Assembly (NCBI GenBank): GCA_016780605.1
Contig: JADHLS010000233.1
Location: forward strand, 1 to 7,693
Direction: 5' to 3'
Length of the DNA stretch: 7,693 bases
Source of the DNA: Reyranella sp.
Lineage (GTDB): Bacteria; Pseudomonadota; Alphaproteobacteria; Reyranellales; Reyranellaceae
The notes beneath the pieces are model-generated. The model had not been told where the DNA came from and searched no databases. It worked only from the letters and a program-made list of their open reading frames with translations. Below are positions 1 through 5,692 of this stretch, one piece after another (position 1 is the stretch's first letter; the number at the start of each line of letters is the position of its first letter). The translations under genes were made by a program, and so were the position numbers.

Positions 1-554
1 AGGCGACGCTGGCCAGCGCGGATTGGTCCGGGGTCGGCAAGCTCGCCGAGGAGCTGCTGGATTGTTGGCAGACCGGCCGCCGCGTCTTCATGTGCGGCAA
101 TGGCGGCAGCGCGGGCAACGCCATCCATCTGGCCAATGATTTTCTCTATGGGATCTCCAAGAAGGCCGGCTCCGGCCTGCGCGTGACGGCGCTGCCGGCC
201 AATCCGGCGCTGGTCATGGCGCTGGCCAACGACGAAGGCTACGAACACGTCTTCTCGATGCAATTGCAGGTGCAGGCCGAACGCGGCGACGTGCTGATCG
301 CGTTCTCGGGCAGCGGCAATTCACCCAACATCCTGCGCGCCCTGGAATGCGCGCGCGAGATGGGCGTGCGCAGCTATGCCGTGCTCGGCTACAGCGGCGG
401 CAAGGCCAAGCAACTGGCCGATGTGCCGATCCATTTCGCGGTGGACGACATGCAGATCAGCGAGGACCTGCAGATGGTCGTCGGTCACATGCTGATGCAA
501 TGGCTCTACAAGCGTCGCGACGACGTCGCGGCCCGGCTGGCAAAGGCGTCGTAA
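1..554 (+). CDS. SIS-domain sugar-phosphate isomerase, GmhA-like (5' truncated by window edge)
   Basis: The reading frame is open from the left edge (first full codon at base 3) to the TAA at 552-554, giving 183 residues without the true start; an ATG at 90 is internal, since the family's N-terminal helix is encoded upstream of it. The SIS-domain signature CGNGGSAGNA lies at residues 31-40 and a second phosphosugar-binding loop, SGSGNSPN, at about 102-109, both as in phosphoheptose isomerases. GmhA converts sedoheptulose 7-phosphate to D-glycero-manno-heptose 7-phosphate in the cytoplasm for LPS heptose synthesis. However, compared from memory with E. coli GmhA, the catalytic Glu65 position is Asp46 (in HLAND) and the His180 position appears to be Gln157 (in EDLQMVVGH). 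The family is therefore secure, but the sugar substrate is not. It is convergent with pntB, separated by a palindromic element. Confidence 0.85.
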   Translation, partial: ATLASADWSGVGKLAEELLDCWQTGRRVFMCGNGGSAGNAIHLANDFLYGISKKAGSGLRVTALPANPALVMALANDEGYEHVFSMQLQVQAERGDVLIAFSGSGNSPNILRALECAREMGVRSYAVLGYSGGKAKQLADVPIHFAVDDMQISEDLQMVVGHMLMQWLYKRRDDVAARLAKAS

Positions 555-585
555 TCGGGAGCAATTCATCTTCAGGGAAGCGCTC

Positions 586-728
586 CCTCCCCTGCGCGGA
601 TCCCGCGCAGGGGAGGTGTCGCCGTCATACGGCGACGGAGGGGTCATGAGCGACCGCACGTCGGCTGCCCATGACCCCTCCGCCCCCTTTGGGGGCACCT
701 CCCCTTCGCGGAATCCGCGAAGGGGAGG
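586..728. repeat. Inverted pair of two-hairpin repeat units (REP/BIME-like element)
   Basis: Five hairpins fill this convergent intergenic region. Hairpin 1 has perfect 14-bp arms at 586-599 and 603-616. Hairpin 2 has 8-bp arms at 618-625 and 629-636. A 13-bp stem joins 636-648 with 670-682. Hairpin 4 has 6-bp arms at 682-687 and 691-696. Hairpin 5 has perfect 14-bp arms at 698-711 and 715-728. The left half (586-648) and right half (670-728) are two copies of one unit in opposite orientation: 7-bp CCTCCCC/GGGGAGG stem bases, a small hairpin, then GGAGGGGTCATG. There is no run of T after any stem, so it is not a textbook intrinsic terminator, although it may still stop or stabilise both converging transcripts. 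Confidence 0.85.
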
Positions 729-736
729 AAGCCGAT

Positions 737-2149
737 CTAATGCGCCGAGCCCTCCAGCGCCTTGACGATGTTCTCGCACATCACCTTGGCGTCGGCGAAC
801 AGCATCATGGTGTTGTCGCGGAAGAACAGCTCGTTGTCGACGCCGGCATAGCCCGAGGCCATGCCGCGCTTCACGAACAGCACGGTCTGCGCCCGCTCGA
901 CGTCGAGGATGGGCATGCCGTAGATCGGGCTCGTCGGATCGGTCTTGGCCGCAGGGTTGGTGACGTCGTTGGCGCCGATCACGAAGGCGACGTCGGTCGA
1001 GGCGAAATCGCGGTTGATGTCGTCGAGCTCGAAGACCTCGTCGTAGGGCACGTTGGCCTCGGCCAGCAGCACGTTCATGTGGCCGGGCATGCGGCCCGCC
1101 ACCGGATGGATGGCGTAGCGCACCTGCACACCGTCCTTCTTCAGGATGTCGGCCATCTCGCGCAGCGCGTGCTGGGCCTGGGCCACGGCCATGCCGTAGC
1201 CCGGCACGATGATCACCGACTGCGCGTTCTTCATCAGGAAGGCCGCGTCCTCGGCCGAGCCCGCCTTGACCGGCTTGTCGGTCTTGGCGTGGGCCGCCCC
1301 GCCCGCCGCCGAGCTGTCGGTGCCGAAGCCGCCCAGGATCACGTTGAAGATCGAGCGGTTCATGCCCTTGCACATGATGTAGCTCAGGATGGCGCCCGAG
1401 GAGCCCACAAGCGCGCCGGTGACGATCAGCGCGGTGTTGCCCAGGGTGAAGCCGATGCCGGCCGCCGCCCATCCCGAATAGGAATTGAGCATCGACACCA
1501 CGACCGGCATGTCGGCGCCGCCGATCGGCAGGATCAGCAGGAAGCCGATCAGGAGCGACAGGGCGATCAGCAGGATGAAGGTGATGGGGTGCCCGCGCAG
1601 GGCGAACCACACCAGCAGCAGCACCAGCACGATGCCGAGCAGCGCGTTGAGCGGATGCTGGCCGCGGAACACCAGGGGCGAGCCCGAGACCAGGCCCTGC
1701 AGCTTGGCGAAGGCCACGACGGAGCCGGTGAAGGTGATGGCGCCGATCACCGTGCCCAGCCCCATCTCGATCAGGCTCTGCGTGTGGATCTTGCCGGGCG
1801 TGCCGATGCCGAAGGCCTCGGGCGAGACGAACGCCGCCGCCGCCACGAACACCGCCGCCAAACCAACCAGCGAATGGAAGGCCGCCACCAGCTGCGGCAG
1901 GGCCGTCATCTGGATGCGCATGGCGACCACCGCGCCGATCGCGCCGCCGACGACCAGGCCGCCGACGATCAGCCAGGGCGAGACGACGCCCGGCGAGGCC
2001 ACGGTGACGCCGATCGCCACCACCATGCCGACGATGCCGTAGAGGTTGCCGCCGCGCGAGGTCTCAGGGGAACTGAGGCCGCGCAGCGCCATGATGAAGC
2101 AGATGGCCGCGATCAGATAGCCGTAGGCGGCGATTTCGTGGGTGATCAC
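737..2149 (-). CDS. pntB: NAD(P) transhydrogenase subunit beta
   Basis: This is the beta subunit of the proton-translocating transhydrogenase of the inner membrane, which transfers hydride from NADH to NADP+ driven by the proton gradient. The 470-residue length fits the family (about 460-480). Residues about 5-265 form the membrane domain dII, with roughly nine hydrophobic segments. His92 (in FHSLVGLAA) and Asn222 (in MLNSYSGW) match residues implicated in proton transfer in the E. coli beta subunit. Residues from about 290 form the NADP(H)-binding domain dIII: the GYGMAVAQ fingerprint at 317-324, GANDVTNP at 392-399, and the Lys427-Arg428 pair followed by GYAGVDN. The start is GTG at 2149, chosen because GGAG sits 9 nt upstream and the conserved N-terminus begins there. 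It is the last gene of the operon, 15 nt after pntAB and in the same frame. Confidence 0.97.
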   Translation of the reverse strand: MITHEIAAYGYLIAAICFIMALRGLSSPETSRGGNLYGIVGMVVAIGVTVASPGVVSPWLIVGGLVVGGAIGAVVAMRIQMTALPQLVAAFHSLVGLAAVFVAAAAFVSPEAFGIGTPGKIHTQSLIEMGLGTVIGAITFTGSVVAFAKLQGLVSGSPLVFRGQHPLNALLGIVLVLLLVWFALRGHPITFILLIALSLLIGFLLILPIGGADMPVVVSMLNSYSGWAAAGIGFTLGNTALIVTGALVGSSGAILSYIMCKGMNRSIFNVILGGFGTDSSAAGGAAHAKTDKPVKAGSAEDAAFLMKNAQSVIIVPGYGMAVAQAQHALREMADILKKDGVQVRYAIHPVAGRMPGHMNVLLAEANVPYDEVFELDDINRDFASTDVAFVIGANDVTNPAAKTDPTSPIYGMPILDVERAQTVLFVKRGMASGYAGVDNELFFRDNTMMLFADAKVMCENIVKALEGSAH

Positions 2150-2164
2150 CTGAAAAGTCTCCGC
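2150..2164 (-). promoter_or_regulatory. pntB ribosome-binding site that decides a GTG start
   Basis: Read on the minus strand, the 15-nt pntAB-pntB spacer contains GCGGAG followed by nine bases and then GTG. This places a good Shine-Dalgarno core at normal distance from the GTG at 2149 and supports GTG as the pntB start. Confidence 0.7.
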
Positions 2165-2587
2165 CTACTTCTTGACCGGCTTCTTCTTGAACATCGACAG
2201 CATGCGGTGCGTGACGATGAAGCCGCCGAAGATGTTGATCGCGGCCAACACGACGGCGATGGCGCCGAACAGCTGCGCGGCCCCCAGACCCTTCAGGCCC
2301 GCGGCCAGCAGCGCGCCGACGATGATCACCGACGAGACGGCATTGGTGACCGCCATCAGCGGCGAATGCAGCGCCGGCGTCACCCGCCAGACCACGTAGT
2401 AGCCGACGAAGCAGGCGAGCGCGAAGATGGTGAGCAGCGCCACGAACGGCATGTGGCCGTCGGGCACGGCCGCCGCGCCCTGGGCCGCGGCATCGGTGAC
2501 CTGCTGCGCCACCGCCTTGAGATTGGTGGCCAGCTCCTGCGCCTGCGTCGCGAGCTTGGCGGCTTCGCCGGCAATCCTGTCGTCCAT
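2165..2587 (-). CDS. pntAB: NAD(P) transhydrogenase subunit alpha, membrane part (alpha-2)
   Basis: This small membrane subunit supplies the first part of the dII proton channel. In E. coli it is the C-terminal part of PntA, but here it is a separate 140-residue protein as in Rhodospirillum rubrum. Three hydrophobic segments are visible at about residues 47-66, 74-97 and 105-126, the last running into [10 protein letters not shown], followed by a Lys-rich cytoplasmic tail. The first 43 residues are an Ala- and Gln-rich, probably helical, N-terminal stretch. The ATG at 2587 lies 8 nt after the pntAA stop, and the ribosome-binding sequence AGGAAGG overlaps that stop, so translation is probably coupled. 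It ends with TAG, 15 nt before the pntB GTG. Confidence 0.95.
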   Translation of the reverse strand: MDDRIAGEAAKLATQAQELATNLKAVAQQVTDAAAQGAAAVPDGHMPFVALLTIFALACFVGYYVVWRVTPALHSPLMAVTNAVSSVIIVGALLAAGLKGLGAAQLFGAIAVVLAAINIFGGFIVTHRMLSMFKKKPVKK

Positions 2588-2595
2588 CGGCCTTC

Positions 2596-3744
2596 CTAAC
2601 TCTGCAACGAGGGATGCACGACCTGGCCGTTCTGGGTCACCAGGGTGCCCTTCACGACCTCGTCGTTGGTGTCGATCTTGAGCGCCTTGGTCTCCTTGTC
2701 GACCATGGGCGTGATGAAGTTGAGCAGGTTGCGGGCGAACAGCGAGGAGGCATCGGTCGCAAGCTCGCCGGGCAGGTTGGCGGGACCGACGATCTTGACG
2801 CCATGCGCCTCGACCGTCTTGCCGAACTCCGACAGCGGGCAGTTGCCGCCCTGCTCGACCGCCATGTCGACGATCACCGAACCGGGCTTCATGGTCTTGA
2901 CCATGTCCTCGCTCACCAGCACCGGCGCCTTGCGGCCGGGAATGAGCGCCGTGGTGATGACGATGTCCTGGGTCTTGATGTGCTCGGCCACGAGGGCCGC
3001 CTGCTTGGCCTGGTACTCGGCACTCATCTGCTTGGCATAGCCGCCGGCGGTCTCGGCCGCCTTGAACTCCTCGTCCTCGACGGCGATGAACTTGGCGCCG
3101 AGCGACTGCACCTGCTCCTTGGTGGCCGGCCTGACGTCGGTCGCCGTCACGATCGAGCCCAGGCGGCGCGCCGTGGCGATCGCCTGCAGGCCCGCCACGC
3201 CCACGCCCATGATGAAGGCGCGCGAGGGAGCGAGCGTGCCGCCCGGCGTCATCATCTGCGGCAGGATGCGGCCGTACTGGTTGGCGGCCGACAGCACCGC
3301 CTTGTAGCCCGCGAGATTGGCCTGCGAGCTCAGGATGTCCATCGACTGCGCGCGGGTGATACGCGGGATCAGCTCCAGTGCGAACGACGTCACGCCCTTG
3401 GCCGCCAGCGCCTGCACCAGCTCCTTGTTGGTGAGCGCGCCCAGCGGCGACATCAGCACCTGGCCCTGGCGCAACAACGCGAGCTCGTCGACGCCGTCCG
3501 CCGCCGCCATCGGCCGCTGGATCTTGAAGATGACGTCGGCCGCTGCGGCAGCCGCGGCAGCGTCCGGCACGATCATTGCACCGGCATCGCTATAGGCCTG
3601 GTCGGTGTAGGCGGCAGCAATGCCCGCACCCGTCTCGATCACGATCTCTTCCGCACCCAGCGCCTTCAGCTTCTTGACGGTCTCGGGAGTCGCGGCCACG
3701 CGGGTCTCGTGCGGCCGGCGTTCTTTGAGAATGGCGATTTTCAT
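2596..3744 (-). CDS. pntAA: NAD(P) transhydrogenase subunit alpha, soluble NAD(H)-binding part (alpha-1)
   Basis: This is the soluble dI component that binds NAD(H) on the cytoplasmic face of the transhydrogenase. The 382-residue length matches the separate dI protein of Rhodospirillum rubrum (about 384). The Rossmann glycine motif G-V-G-V-A-G is at 180-185, with the adenosine-ribose-binding Asp203 in ATDVR. The quartet Arg128, Gln133, Asp136 and Ser139 (in [14 protein letters not shown]) corresponds to the R. rubrum RQDS residues Arg127, Gln132, Asp135 and Ser138. Tyr236 and Met240 match the mobile loop that closes over NAD. The start is the ATG at 3744, because MKIAILKER is the conserved family N-terminus; the frame stays open to a GTG at 3858, but that extension is Cys/Arg-rich and not family-like. 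No Shine-Dalgarno sequence is visible. An eight-alanine run at residues 62-69 is a local curiosity. It is the first gene of the operon. Confidence 0.97.
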   Translation of the reverse strand: MKIAILKERRPHETRVAATPETVKKLKALGAEEIVIETGAGIAAAYTDQAYSDAGAMIVPDAAAAAAAADVIFKIQRPMAAADGVDELALLRQGQVLMSPLGALTNKELVQALAAKGVTSFALELIPRITRAQSMDILSSQANLAGYKAVLSAANQYGRILPQMMTPGGTLAPSRAFIMGVGVAGLQAIATARRLGSIVTATDVRPATKEQVQSLGAKFIAVEDEEFKAAETAGGYAKQMSAEYQAKQAALVAEHIKTQDIVITTALIPGRKAPVLVSEDMVKTMKPGSVIVDMAVEQGGNCPLSEFGKTVEAHGVKIVGPANLPGELATDASSLFARNLLNFITPMVDKETKALKIDTNDEVVKGTLVTQNGQVVHPSLQS

Positions 3745-3832
3745 GGAGCAACGGGTCGGTTGGAGACGCGGAAAACAGCTTTGGCGCCGCACCTTGCACA
3801 GCGGCCCCATGCTTGCCAAGCCGCATTTTCGC

Positions 3833-3861
3833 CGCGTGGCAATGACTGTCCCCGCCACGCG
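3833..3861. promoter_or_regulatory. Inverted repeat CGCGTGGC-N13-GCCACGCG in the pnt leader region
   Basis: Perfect 8-bp arms lie at 3833-3840 and 3854-3861 with a 13-nt spacer. The element is about 90 nt upstream of the pntAA start, in the divergent region shared with the 2-hydroxyacid dehydrogenase. It could be an operator or, if the proposed pnt promoter is right, a hairpin at the 5' end of the pnt mRNA. No regulator is identifiable from the window. Confidence 0.4.
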
Positions 3862-3862
3862 T

Positions 3863-3890
3863 ATTTAAACGCTCGTTTACGCCCTGTAAC
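3863..3890 (-). promoter_or_regulatory. Candidate pnt operon promoter
   Basis: On the minus strand, GTTACA (3890-3885; 4 of 6 matches to TTGACA) is followed after 16 nt by TTAAAT (3868-3863; 4 of 6 matches to TATAAT). Transcription would start near 3856, giving a leader of about 110 nt before pntAA. This is a consensus match by eye only. Confidence 0.25.
3866..3879. promoter_or_regulatory. Operator-like dyad TAAACG-CT-CGTTTA between divergent promoters
   Basis: A perfect 14-bp dyad lies in an AT-richer patch of the divergent region. It overlaps the candidate -35 of the plus-strand gene by four bases and the -10/spacer of the candidate pnt promoter, where a repressor could block both. The AAAC-N4-GTTT core resembles operators bound by some TetR-family regulators, but no regulator gene is present in the window. 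Confidence 0.4.
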
Positions 3891-3904
3891 GGTCGCGGGA
3901 TACT
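3876..3904 (+). promoter_or_regulatory. Candidate promoter of the 2-hydroxyacid dehydrogenase gene
   Basis: TTTACG (3876-3881; 4 of 6 matches to TTGACA), a 17-nt spacer and GATACT (3899-3904; 4 of 6 matches to TATAAT). A start about seven bases downstream, near 3911, would leave only about three bases before the ATG at 3914, consistent with the lack of a clear ribosome-binding site there. Confidence 0.3.
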
Positions 3905-3913
3905 GAATACATC

Positions 3914-4909
3914 ATGGTTCAACGTCCCATCATCCTCACCGGCTTCCATTTCACCAAGACGACGCTCGCCACCTTGTCCGAGAATTACGAGATCGCGGGC
4001 CACATGGACAAACCCGACCCCGCGCTGGTGCCCAAGGCGGCGCAGCCGCATGTCCAGGCGCTGGTCACGACGGGCAGCGTCGGCGCCTCCGATGCGCTGA
4101 TGGCGTCGATGCCGCGGCTGTCGCTGATCTGCTGCTACGGCACGGGCTATGAGCGCATCGATCTTGCCGCCGCGCGCAAGCGCAACATCATGGTGACGCA
4201 CGGCGCCGACGCCAACGCACCCGACGTTGCCGAGATGGCCGTCGGAATCCTGCTCGCTTCGACGCGACGCATCGTGCGCGCCGACAAGATGATCCGCCGC
4301 GGTGACTGGACCAAGCGCATCCCCAACCGCTTCGGCCCGATCGCCGGGCTGACGGGCGGCAAGGTCGGCATCCTGGGGCTGGGCGCGATCGGCCTGGAGT
4401 TCGTGAAGCGCATAAAAGGCTTCGACGTCGAGATCGGCTACTGCAATCGCAACAAGCGGAGCGACGTCGACTATGCCTACTTCCCCAACGTCATGGCGCT
4501 CGCCACCTGGTGCGACTACCTGATTGTCTGCCTGCGTTCCGACGCCTCCAACCGGCACATCATCAACGCCGAGGTGCTGAAGGCCCTGGGCCCGCGCGGC
4601 CATGTGCTGAACATCAGCCGCGGCTGGGCAGTGGACGAGAAGGCGCTCGCCGAGGCGCTGCGCAACAACGTGATCGAGGGCGCCGCGCTCGACGTCTTCG
4701 ACGAGGAACCCTACGAGGGCGAGGAGCTGCTGGGGCTCGACAACCTGGTGATGACGCCGCACTTCGGCGGCGGCACGGAGCACGCACAACGGCGCATGAC
4801 CACCCTGGTGCGCCAGAACCTCGATGCGCACTTCGCCGGCAAGCCCGTCGTCTCGCCGGTGCCCGAGCTGCGCGACATGGCGGCCGTTCCGGACGGTCGA
4901 CTCCGATAG
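3914..4909 (+). CDS. D-isomer-specific 2-hydroxyacid dehydrogenase, glyoxylate/hydroxypyruvate reductase type
   Basis: This 331-residue cytoplasmic enzyme belongs to the D-2-hydroxyacid dehydrogenase family, which reduces 2-oxoacids such as glyoxylate or hydroxypyruvate. The N-terminal half carries the substrate-loop region CCYGTGYERIDL (73-84). The nucleotide domain has VGILGLGAIG with glycines at 155, 157 and 160. The catalytic triad is visible as Arg236 (NISRG), Glu265 (DVFDEEP) and His283 (TPHFGG). At the end of the second beta strand the sequence is YCNRNKR (176-182): there is no Asp, and Arg179, Lys181 and Arg182 could hold the NADP phosphate, so NADPH preference is inferred. The exact substrate is unresolved. 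The ATG at 3914 has no good Shine-Dalgarno sequence upstream. It is transcribed divergently from the pnt operon and converges with the SanA-like gene. Confidence 0.92.
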   Translation: MVQRPIILTGFHFTKTTLATLSENYEIAGHMDKPDPALVPKAAQPHVQALVTTGSVGASDALMASMPRLSLICCYGTGYERIDLAAARKRNIMVTHGADANAPDVAEMAVGILLASTRRIVRADKMIRRGDWTKRIPNRFGPIAGLTGGKVGILGLGAIGLEFVKRIKGFDVEIGYCNRNKRSDVDYAYFPNVMALATWCDYLIVCLRSDASNRHIINAEVLKALGPRGHVLNISRGWAVDEKALAEALRNNVIEGAALDVFDEEPYEGEELLGLDNLVMTPHFGGGTEHAQRRMTTLVRQNLDAHFAGKPVVSPVPELRDMAAVPDGRLR

Positions 4910-4925
4910 CCACGCGCCTGCCTCC

Positions 4926-5000
4926 GTCATCCTGAGCGTAGCGAAGGATCTCATGCCGATTGCAAACGGCGATGAGGTCCTTCGCTGCGCTCAGGACGAC
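4926..5000. repeat. Palindromic repeat with 29-bp arms between convergent genes
   Basis: Arms 4926-4954 and 4972-5000 are complementary at 26 of 29 positions, with a 17-nt loop that itself contains a 4-bp stem (4955-4958 with 4967-4970). In plus-strand RNA two of the three mismatches become G-U pairs and only one (A4929 with C4997) is unpaired. The core TCCTGAGCG-N-AGCGAAGGA resembles a palindrome I recall from intergenic regions of many unrelated bacteria, so it is likely a dispersed repeat. It sits between the dehydrogenase stop (4909) and the SanA-like stop (5009). The bases after the right arm are A-rich, not T-rich, so it is not a canonical terminator for the plus strand. Confidence 0.8.
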
Positions 5001-5008
5001 AAGAAAAA

Positions 5009-5650
5009 TCACGGCCGATCCACCCCGATCTTCACCGTCGCGCCAGCTGAAGCGGGCGGGGGCACATCCCTCCACACGTCGATGTACGCCCTGAGCGCCG
5101 AGGGGAAGCGGCGCAGCTCGGTGAAGACGCTGTAGGGCGTGCTGACATCACGCGCCTCGAAGCCCCAGGCATCGATGCCGAGATGCCGCGCCAGGAACAG
5201 CGCACGACTGAGATGGAAGCGCTGCGAGACGATCACCAGGCGCTTCTGGCCATAGACGTCGCGGGCGCGCAAGACGGAGTCCCAGGTGCGAAAGCCCTCG
5301 GGATCGCGATAGATCACCGCCGGCGGCACGCCGCGCTCGATCAGGCCGGCGCGCATCGCCGCCGGCTCGTCGGTGCTGCCGGAGACGATGAAATACTTCA
5401 CCTTGCCCGCCTTCCACAGCGCCGCCGCCGCATCGAGGCGATTGACGAAGTAGACATTGGGGCCGCCCTCCGGGCCGATCGGCGCGGTGCCCAGCACCAG
5501 CGCGACATCGACGTGGGGCACGCGCGCCGGGTCGGTGAAGGAGATGGCATCGGCGAGGCGATCGAGCCGCCGTTCGGCGAGCCAGGCCAGCAACACGACG
5601 GCGAGCGCGAGCGCGCCCGCAGCGAAGAGCGCGAACAGGATCAGCCGCAT
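5009..5650 (-). CDS. sanA: SanA-like DUF218 family membrane-anchored protein
   Basis: The 213-residue protein has one N-terminal hydrophobic segment (about residues 3-24) followed by Arg-rich residues, then a DUF218 domain. Whether the domain faces the periplasm or the cytoplasm is not settled by the sequence. Family-typical blocks are VALVLGTAP (about 49-57), GPNVYFVNRLDAAAALWKAG (63-82), IVSGSTDEP (88-96), GFRTWDSVLRA (119-129) and VSQRFHLSRALFLARHLGID (141-160). These match E. coli SanA, a roughly 239-residue envelope-barrier protein linked to vancomycin exclusion at high temperature; its biochemical activity is unknown. The ATG at 5650 is preceded by AAGGCGGCG, a reasonable ribosome-binding site. 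It is a single gene, divergent from the ThDP enzyme with only 42 bp between starts. The functional transfer from E. coli is inference; family membership is firm. Confidence 0.88.
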   Translation of the reverse strand: MRLILFALFAAGALALAVVLLAWLAERRLDRLADAISFTDPARVPHVDVALVLGTAPIGPEGGPNVYFVNRLDAAAALWKAGKVKYFIVSGSTDEPAAMRAGLIERGVPPAVIYRDPEGFRTWDSVLRARDVYGQKRLVIVSQRFHLSRALFLARHLGIDAWGFEARDVSTPYSVFTELRRFPSALRAYIDVWRDVPPPASAGATVKIGVDRP

Positions 5651-5657
5651 CGCCGCC

Positions 5658-5691
5658 TTGATCGCTCTCTGCCGGCTCTATAGATCGGCAG
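5658..5691. promoter_or_regulatory. Compact divergent promoter with a dyad around a shared -10
   Basis: The 42 bp between the two start codons must serve both genes unless promoters lie inside coding sequence. TATAGA occurs on the plus strand at 5679-5684 and, because CTATAG (5678-5683) is self-complementary, again on the minus strand at 5682-5677. A plus-strand TTGATC at 5658-5663 lies 15 nt upstream of its -10. Arms CTGCCG (5669-5674) and CGGCAG (5686-5691) form an operator-like inverted repeat around the -10. The minus transcript would begin near 5670 and include the SanA ribosome-binding site; the plus transcript would begin near 5691. Confidence 0.35.
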
Positions 5692-5692
5692 C

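Noticed and set aside
90..92. ATG at 90 as the start of the SIS isomerase
   Set aside because: The upstream frame is open to the window edge and encodes a family-like helix (ELLDCWQTGRRVF) leading into the CGNGGS loop, so the ATG is internal.
321..1610. 429-codon minus-strand frame spanning the isomerase end, the repeat and part of pntB
   Set aside because: It crosses a hairpin-rich intergenic region and overlaps two conserved genes in other frames; its composition is not protein-like.
671..2599. Very long plus-strand open frame (642 codons) opposite pntB and pntAB
   Set aside because: It is antisense to conserved transhydrogenase genes, its product is His/Asp/Arg-rich low complexity, and it results from high GC codon use with few stop codons.
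3539..3567. GCN-rich tract in pntAA as a possible slippage or repeat element
   Set aside because: It encodes an eight-alanine stretch in frame with mixed codons and does not disturb the reading frame; it looks like ordinary low-complexity coding sequence.
3745..3858. N-terminal extension of PntAA to a GTG at 3858
   Set aside because: The extra 38 residues are Cys/Arg-rich and unlike the family, whose conserved N-terminus MKIAI starts at 3744; the extension would also cover the regulatory inverted repeat.
2614..3906. 430-codon plus-strand open frame opposite pntAA
   Set aside because: It is the same type of GC-driven antisense shadow; the opposite strand encodes the dI domain with all known NAD-binding residues.
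586..5000. Intrinsic terminators at the three palindromes
   Set aside because: None of the stems is followed by a T-run on either transcribed strand, so I annotate repeats and leave a termination role as a hypothesis.
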